Assembly: GCA_014773175.1 (NCBI GenBank)
Contig: VXCM01000118.1
Location: forward strand, 6,301 to 70,300
DNA from: Lucifuga dentata
Taxonomy: Eukaryota; Chordata; Actinopteri; Ophidiiformes; Bythitidae
DNA: 64,000 nt
Direction: 5' to 3'
Shown: positions 57,163-64,000 of the stretch, piece after piece
How the letters are laid out: every line of letters begins with the position of its first letter
How positions within the stretch are numbered: position 1 is the stretch's first letter
Position numbers and translations under genes: made by a program
The notes under the pieces: generated by a model
The model's input: only the letters and a program-made list of their open reading frames with translations
Databases searched by the model: none
What the model was told of the DNA's origin: nothing

Positions 57163-60100
57163 AGCAACTTCAACTATGCTGGTGATGACTAAGCACGTTC
57201 TGTCACATATCGCACATGTACCCTTTAAACTTTCTGCTTAATGCAAATGTCCAGGAAAATTTTACGCTGTCGGAAAGAAGATAATCCCAGCCAGTCATGG
57301 TAAGATTCCCCACGCTGCAAATCTTGCAATTATTGTCACAGAAGACAGCTGCAATAGTGCCAGACCTACTCGACTTAAATGAAATGCTTTTCACGGTGCT
57401 GGATTTCAGCTGTTTGTCAGTGTTATTCTACAGGCAGACCTTGCTGCTTGAAGAACTGCTGTCCCTGAGGCTGTCATCTAACACAACAGTAACCAGATGG
57501 GAAGCTCTGTCTGTTTTGCAGTCCTCTTCCTCATATCTTAAGTCAGTTTGGGTTCCCAAATAAAAGTGGCACAACAATGTAAACCAACACAGTTGCACCG
57601 TCAGCCCTCCCCATATGATATTGAAGGCCCTTTTTGATGCCTCAACAGCGAGTAAACAAAGCTGCCTCAGCGGTTTTGTCTGAGGGTACAGCAGCACAGA
57701 CGGAATTTCTCCCTGAGGGGTAAATTGAAGCTCCACTTTTCCCTGAAATGGAACAACGGGTCTTGTTTGCAGATGCCGGCTCTGCGGCTGGCTGTTGATT
57801 CAGAATAGATTGTGCCGCTTTAAAAAGTGGTACACAATAGAAACTCTGGACTCCAAAAATTGTTTACTTCCAAGAGGGAGGTTGCTGTAAATCAAGGGTT
57901 GGCAAGGGTTCGTTTATTAGACTGGAGTTTATGTTGCCAAAAGGATTTAACTTTAGCAGAACGAATTGCCAGAGTAGAGTTGTTAACCAAAGGGGGGAAA
58001 GCCATTAAGAAAAACCTGAAAAAAAAAAATCCATCACAATATACAACCAAAAATACCTTGCAGTGGGTTAGTGGGTAGATGGAGAAAAGTGCAAAGCATG
58101 AGCTATATCGGGAAAATTGACTGCTAACAATTGAAAGTTATTTTTACCAGTCACATTTACCCAGAGCTTTGACCGTAACACAGAAGCTATCCAGTGTGTT
58201 CTAATGCTTTGCACTTAATTTGGTTCCCTTTTATTGTATTTTTACATATTGTATTTTCAAAGTAACCCTGTCATTCTGTGACACAAAGGACTCTAATCCC
58301 ACACAAAGGTTAAATGTTACTTAAAGGTATTTTGATCCTACAGAACATCGTCGATTGGACATACGCACATATTTCTTTAACATTTCTCTACAAACCATTT
58401 GCGAGTCTTTATTTGTTAGTATTCTGACAGCGTAATCATGAAAAGGTGTTGAATTAATTCAGAAAATGATTTACCCTCCATTCCCATCAGCTCAGTAGTT
58501 GCCTGGCGTTTGCATTCTAAGCGTACTCGATGGACTGTCGATTAAGCATGCTGCACACACCTTACCTCCATAGTCTATATTTGTATGCAAAACAGCCTCT
58601 TGTTCATTTCTGCTTAGCAGCAAGAGGGCCAAATCTCAAACAGTGGCTTTTTGAGCGAGCCCTGCTTAATAATAATAACACTCAGAACAGCGGTCTCTTG
58701 GTTAAGTTAATCGCAGTATTTTAACACCTGACGAATCAATTCTACATGAACCTGAAGCAGAGAGACTGCCTCTTTAACTCGTGTTTTTTGGGAGATGCAG
58801 GGTGGTAAGCAGTGGCCTACTTTCAGTCGTGTTGTGTCGGAGCCGAGCTTAGCTAAGCTACGCAAGCGGCAAAGAGAAACAGCTTCTCTCCAAAGATTAT
58901 TATGCACATTAGACTGCATAAACATTCATTTGAATGAATGATGAATGTCTCGTTCCATTAATACAACATATTTATTGGCTTTGGTCTGCCAGCTGTCCGT
59001 GAGGGGCTGGAGAAGGTATGTATGTACTGTATGTAAATATGATGTCAAGGCTGTGAAGCTCGTGAGAAAAGTGGAACAGTCGTGATCGTGACTGTGTTTA
59101 TAATCAGTTAAAAGAATTTGCTCTGGAAAAAAGAAGCTGATGGGACACAGCAGGTTTTCCACTTCACCTCAGTGATATTAGTCACTTTTAGTTTGAAAGA
59201 TTGAATCAAGTTCCAGGTTTGGAGAATTGCTTATTTCTCTAAAAGAGTAGCAGAATGTAGTGATTGGATGAGGAAATCGGGTTGCCAGAACTGTCTGAAA
59301 TTGGAGACTTTTCTAGACTTTCATTTTGAAGAATGAGACTGTGCGGACCCTCAGATTTCAGGAGAGTGGATATGAAGTGGTAGAATGTTCCAAATTGTTC
59401 ACTTTATTGGTCTAAAAGATATAAAGGAGATGGTTGTGATGTGAACAAACTTCAGAGTAAAAGAAGAAGAGGAGAAGTTGCTGGACTAAGCCCTGAAGGG
59501 CAGCATGATAGCAGTTCACAAAGGATGAAAGAGAGACAAGTAGAATAAGTGAGATCTTAGATGAGAGTATCTTCACCAAGGACATTGAAGGTCTGTGTGC
59601 AGATCAGAGACAAAGATGACTTTTTTTCTTTCCTTGAGATGTTTTGGTTTTACCTCTGAAGTTTAACATTGTGCTGTAAAGATAAGAGAACAGAAGAGAA
59701 GACAATGTATGCAGCTTTAAAGCTTTTAGGTATGAATAGTTTAGCAGGAAGGGTTCATATGAGGGATAGTAGGATCTTTTCATCTAAAAGCCAGGGATCT
59801 AATGAATAGAATATAATTTCATTTAGTAAGTGAAAGTAATATGATAGTCAAACAGAGTAATTTCTTTTTATTCATTTTTACCAGCAATATTGTTATATCT
59901 AACCCAGTATAGAGAAACAAATGCATTAGTGTATCTATTTGTTTTTCTATCTGGCTATTTGGTGGGTGAAAAACGTTAGTTCAGTACTGTATAGAGTGAA
60001 TGTTTTGTGTTCTGTTTTTATGGTTGCACAAAAAGTATTGTAGCCCACGTCTAACGAACCAATGCTGGTAGGCGACTTATACAAAACCGAATGTTCGGTT

Positions 60101-60229
60101 GAAAGAAAATTGGTGTTTCTATGAGAGTTCCTTTCATCTGCACATCAGCAGGTAGGTCAACTGATATGAGAGGGGAAAATACTCTGGTGCTGTCATCTCA
60201 CACTGCAAGTGCTTCTCAGTGAGGATTTT

Positions 60230-60266
60230 CTTTTTTTTTTTTTTTTTTNTTTTTTTTTTTTTTTTT
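60230..60266. repeat. poly(T) with N join
   Basis: T runs around an N at 60249. Confidence 0.85.
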
Positions 60267-60819
60267 GGAACAAATGTTTGGCATCTGCTCCAGATCTGTT
60301 TTTCCCCTTCAACATGCAGATATCTTTGAATCGCTTGATAGCCTTTCCACATCACTGCAAAGTCGAGAAAACAACTTGTGTGCAGTGTAAGAGGCTTAGG
60401 ACCTTTTTCCCAGACGTAGTATCTGATTAACGTGGTTTGGGTTTTTAAGTAGGTCTGCAGCGTTTTTTGTTTTTTTTTTTATGAAGGGGAGCAGAGGATA
60501 CTGGTATTGGATGTAGAGGATTCCTTTGTAGTTGCCTAGGAGGTGGTATTTAAGAGGGAAGCTTGTGCTACATGCATAATGGAGGGGTTTGCATTAGAAT
60601 GAGGCTAAAATCCACAATGGGACAAACTTCAGCAGCTCGTGTGGGGTTTCATACGGTTGCGTGCACCGACAGCAGCCCTGCACTAACTAAAGACTTGTTT
60701 GAAAACTGAGCCAGTGTCAAACCACTCTAAGGAGTAAACAGGTGTGCGGGTGAGCTAAGGTGGTGGTCATAGCTTGAACAGTATGATGATGACCCGTGCT
60801 TCCTTCCCTCCATCCTCAG

Positions 60820-60969
60820 TGTCTAAGAAGCACGGAAAGCTGATCACCTTCCTGCGCTCCTTCATGAAGTCCAGGCCCACCAAGCAGAAACTGAAGCAGA
60901 GGGGCATCCTCCGTGAGAGGGTGTTTGGCTGTGACTTGGGAGAACACCTCCTCAACTCAGGCCACGATG
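60820..60969 (+). CDS. arhgap32: arhgap32 exon (linker and start of RhoGAP domain)
   Basis: The 150-nt exon, phase 1 to phase 1, reads VSKKHGKLITFLRSFMKSRP, then TKQKLKQRGILRERVFGCDL and GEHLLNSGHD. The basic stretch KSRPTKQKLKQRG precedes the RhoGAP domain, whose first conserved strand is RVFGCDLGEHL. The sequence is close to identical to mammalian ARHGAP32 here. The ATG at 60864 (M of FMKSRP) corresponds to the initiator of the short RICS isoform. Borders are ATCCTCAG| and GATG|GTGAGA. A MITE starts 59 bases after the exon end. Confidence 0.96.
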
Positions 60970-63349
60970 GTGAGAAACACTCATATGCACACATGCCTGA
61001 CGCAAATGAGCCTTTCTACCAACTTAAAGGACCAACCAACCATTTTGCATGTTCGAGCCTAATATATTCAATTTTCATAACATAAGGTTACTGACAATCA
61101 TTTCCCAAAGGATAAAACCTTATTTCCTGATATTTTGCAAAATCTCTTAATCTTTCAAAATCAAATATTTAAGCGATACACCCACCTTAAAAATCGATGT
61201 TTCACCTGCTAATAGTTACGCAGCCTTATGAAGTCATGGTTGTTTAAATTTTTCCATAAATGCATTGTTTTGGGACTATCCCCAGACATACATTCACTCT
61301 GCACTTTTTATTGCTGCTTAAGCGCTAAAATTACAAAACTTCAAAAAAACAAAACTGAATACATGTATTGTTGACGATGATGGATTGATGGATTACCTAT
61401 CCCAAGAACGTTTCAAGTATCAACAAGCTGATTTTAATAGTGTACCAGAATGAACTGAAACCAACGGCGGTCTGGAAGGTAGGAAAAACAATTTTGAATT
61501 CACCATTCCAGTAGTATGCTTTGGGAAATGATTGTCAGTAACGTTATGTATGAAAAGTGAATATATTAAGCTCAAACATGCAAAATAGGTGGTATGGTCC
61601 TTTAATGTGGCAAATAAAATGGAGATATAGATATGATAAACATTAATTCCAGATCTAGTGTAGAAATGTTTATCAGTACATCCTGGCCACTATTATATTG
61701 TGTGGGGGGGAGATGAGCTAAAAGAAAGAGAATATTACAAGCTGTTTGTCTCTTGCTCTCTTTCGCCATGACGGTTAAATGCCAAAATATGTTACGAAAT
61801 GATAAATATTAACATGTATGCTATGACATAATGGCCAAATGATGGCTCATATTTTGTTATTTTGTAAGTGAGTTGTACCACAATCACACAAACACACAGC
61901 TGCCGCTCGCTTCCTGCCAGCTTATGAGCTAACGGTTTAGATGAAATTCATAGCGGATCTTCTGAAAACAAAACAAATTCACACATGTAAATACTAAAAG
62001 GCTTTGTAAGCGCTTCATTGTTGTGATCATATTTCTGGAACAAAATCCAGATGTATATTTAGATCAGATTCAAGCAGTTGCGTCACTGTTTTGTCGAGCC
62101 TGTCCTCAATTAACAGCTTCATTTTTAAGACAACATTAAAACCCATTTATTCAAGTTAATGGATCGTATGTCGTCTCACAGCGTTACAGATACATTCAGG
62201 TCTTGGTAGCACGTTTGCTCACGCGGTCATCACGCTGAGTCCTGTTGGCTTAACGAGATCGTTCTGCATCACAGCCACATTGATTGGTGAAGTCAGTCCT
62301 TTGCCTCTGTAAATCTTGGCTTACCTTGACACGGAGAGATAAGCTCGTCTCTCACACCTCACTGGGTCAAAGGCTCAAGGTGCTCTGAATGCTCCGATGA
62401 CCCGTAAAGAGTTAAAAATAATGGTGATCTATGAGATGTTTGCTAGCAAGTGAAAATCTTGAGTATGGTTTTATCCAACCTTGCTGCCCTCGAGTCCAGA
62501 TCTCCTCCGCTGGAGAATACCGGCCACTTCCCTCCAACCTCGCCTCCTTTTCTCCTACGCTATGTGTGGAATTTGACTGAACAGCTGCTTTGGAGAGGGT
62601 CCCACTCTCTGTCATCCTCTGAATAATGCGTGAGGAGTGGGAGGCCTGGGAACCTCCTTACACACACTACACACACACGCACAATGCTTATCTCTCATAT
62701 ACACACACGCATACATGCAGATAAATAACATGTCTTTTATGATTCATGGTTGCCAGAGTCGAATGGAGAAGCTGTGTTTTTCTGAGGTTTTTCTTACTTC
62801 ATCTATCCATTTTTCACACACAATCGCTGGCATTGTGCTTTGAAGCTGCGCATTTATCACTGGCTGCCTCACTCACAGGCAATAACATGCTATCTCGATA
62901 TCTAGTTCCGCTAACTTACAGCTTTGCTGCACTTTCTGCATAGTGTTTGACTTTGTCCAGAAAACTGTATCTATGTTGTAAAAAATGTTAAAATGCAAAG
63001 ACAAGGAGTAAAATGTTTGTGAAGATATTCAGGATTTATTCATTGTCTCTTTACAATCCACTTGCAAAGACAATCAACACATCTAGAGTTCTAATGTTTA
63101 CTGTCGTATTAAAACATGCTTTCCCCTCCAAAACTACAAAAATACAATTATTTTCAACTCTATTCCTTCTGAGCTCTGCAGGCTCTTATTTGAAATGTCC
63201 CTGAGCTCCAGCCAAAGCACAACATCCATCCACACACTTAAAAAAGAGAAGCCTTCCTATCCTTGACCTTGTAGCACTCAGTGAATATTGAACAAATATT
63301 GACTGAAGGAGATGTGCTGTGTGATGACATTGTGTTTTTCTTTTCACAG
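60970..63349 (+). other. arhgap32 intron
   Basis: Contains MITE copy 7 almost at its start. The rest is AT-rich, with CA runs around 62660-62710. No gene seen. Confidence 0.85.
61028..61601 (+). mobile_element. TTAA-flanked MITE, copy 7
   Basis: TTAA occurs at 61024-61027 and 61602-61605. The ends are AGGACCAACCAACC and GGTATGGTCCT. The TIRs and interior match copies 1 and 3 in the same orientation, with a few small deletions. Confidence 0.85.
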
Positions 63350-63452
63350 TTCCGCAGGTCCTCAAAAGCTGCACAGAGTTCATCGAGAAGCATGGCGTGG
63401 TGGACGGTATCTACCGCCTCTCGGGAATCGCCTCAAACATCCAGAAACTGCG
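63350..63452 (+). CDS. arhgap32: arhgap32 exon (RhoGAP arginine-finger exon)
   Basis: This 103-nt exon reads VPQVLKSCTEFIEKHGVVDG, then IYRLSGIASNIQKLR. GIYRLSG carries the catalytic arginine finger of RhoGAP domains, which inserts into the GTPase active site of Rac/Cdc42/Rho to speed GTP hydrolysis. It starts by completing a Val codon (phase 1) and ends CTGCG|GTAGGA in phase 2, splitting an Arg codon. The rest of the GAP domain and the long proline/serine-rich C-terminal tail lie beyond the window, so only about 380-405 of roughly 2,000 residues are encoded here. Confidence 0.96.
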
Positions 63453-64000
63453 GTAGGATATTTGCATGTTAAGTACAGGTTGTCTAGGATTTGCTTAGTG
63501 TGTGCTTTGTCCCTTTTGCCAGGATTTTTTAATGAGATTCTGTAGCAGCACTTCTACTGTATGCGCTCTTGCCATGAGAATGTCCTTTTCCATAGGTGGA
63601 GCTCAAATCTAATCTCACTATAGGCCACATCTGAAGGCTGATGAAGAAATTCCATCCTGGATTATTGCGTCTATAAAAGAAAGAAAGAAAAAACCCATTA
63701 TAACAGACACTGTAGCAGGTGTTCCTCACCAACGGTTTTTACTATCTAATGTTGTTAAACCAGGATAAGAACATGTACTTTAGTAGTGAGTGCTGTTACT
63801 GCAGATTTGGCCTGGAAAAAAAGAAGGAAATATGTTGAGGACACACTGTAGTATTTGTTCTTCTGTGCTCTAAGGATAAGAAGCGTCATGCAAATTGCAT
63901 GTAGATCTGCAGGGTTATGTATTTCCAGGGGATGAACATGACACAATAATGTTTATGTGCAGCCCCAAGTGACAGGAGGTGAGATCTTTTTTTATTAAGT
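63453..64000 (+). other. arhgap32 intron, start only
   Basis: Begins GTAGGA. Nothing else recognised before the window ends. Confidence 0.85.

Larger units (their letters stand above)
48990..60819 (+). other. arhgap32 intron (11.8 kb) with candidate internal promoter
   Basis: Holds a C-rich G4-prone tract (50325), an AT-centred palindrome (53241-53441), a CpG-rich candidate promoter and first exon (54400-54720), a poly(C) tract with N (57154) and a poly(T) tract with N (60249). No coding exon that joins in phase was found between 48989 and 60820. The remaining stretches (51000-53200, 55000-57100, 57200-60200) show nothing I can name. Confidence 0.75.

Noticed and set aside
1..64000. CRISPR arrays, operons, rRNA or tRNA genes
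   Set aside because: None seen. The spaced repeats are microsatellites and dispersed transposons, and the genome is clearly vertebrate.

Overview
This window is vertebrate, almost certainly teleost fish, nuclear DNA. It is AT-rich and intron-dominated, with many (TG/CA)n and (CT)n microsatellites and typical fish transposon families (RTE/Rex3-like LINE 3' ends with GATG tails, L2/Rex-like LINEs, non-autonomous hAT elements, TTAA-flanked MITEs). Exons are short with GT-AG borders. No bacterial-type gene, CRISPR array, rRNA or tRNA was seen.

One protein-coding gene runs through the window on the + strand: arhgap32 (p250GAP/RICS/GRIT; the long form is PX-RICS), a Rac/Cdc42/Rho GTPase-activating protein of neurons and endomembranes. 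Eleven constitutive-looking exons, plus one in-frame 75-nt candidate cassette exon, cover part of the N-terminal region (from 17030), the PX domain (20615-42398), the SH3 domain (42729-46280), the SH3-GAP linker (48915-48989, 60820 onward) and the start of the RhoGAP domain, including the arginine-finger exon (63350-63452). All exon phases join without a break. The first coding exon(s) and the long C-terminal part lie outside the window. At 54.4-54.7 kb a CpG-rich block with two E-boxes, a tiny uORF and strong splice donors looks like an internal promoter and first exon. It would make the short isoform without PX and SH3, starting at the Met at 60864.

Layout: 1-17029 is upstream intron or flank with a MITE (2115), a hAT with a BED-finger-like remnant (5533-6396), a solo-LTR-like element (7979-8431), a mini-MITE (9291), a decayed L2/Rex-like LINE (13331-14960) and two opposed RTE 3' ends (15795-16500). 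17030-20699 holds exons 1-3. 20700-38965 is an 18-kb intron with two MITEs, two TG arrays and a hAT carrying a nested RTE LINE (29992-31211). 38966-46280 holds the PX and SH3 exons. 46281-60819 contains an inverted MITE, the cassette exon, a G4-prone tract, an AT-centred palindrome and the candidate internal promoter. 60820-64000 holds the two RhoGAP-side exons and another MITE.

The least expected items are the seven-copy TTAA MITE family, with one inverted copy in the gene; the candidate cassette exon and internal promoter; complementary TG/CA tracts hugging exon 1; and 14 single-N joins, several flanked by exact duplicates, which are assembly scars rather than biology.
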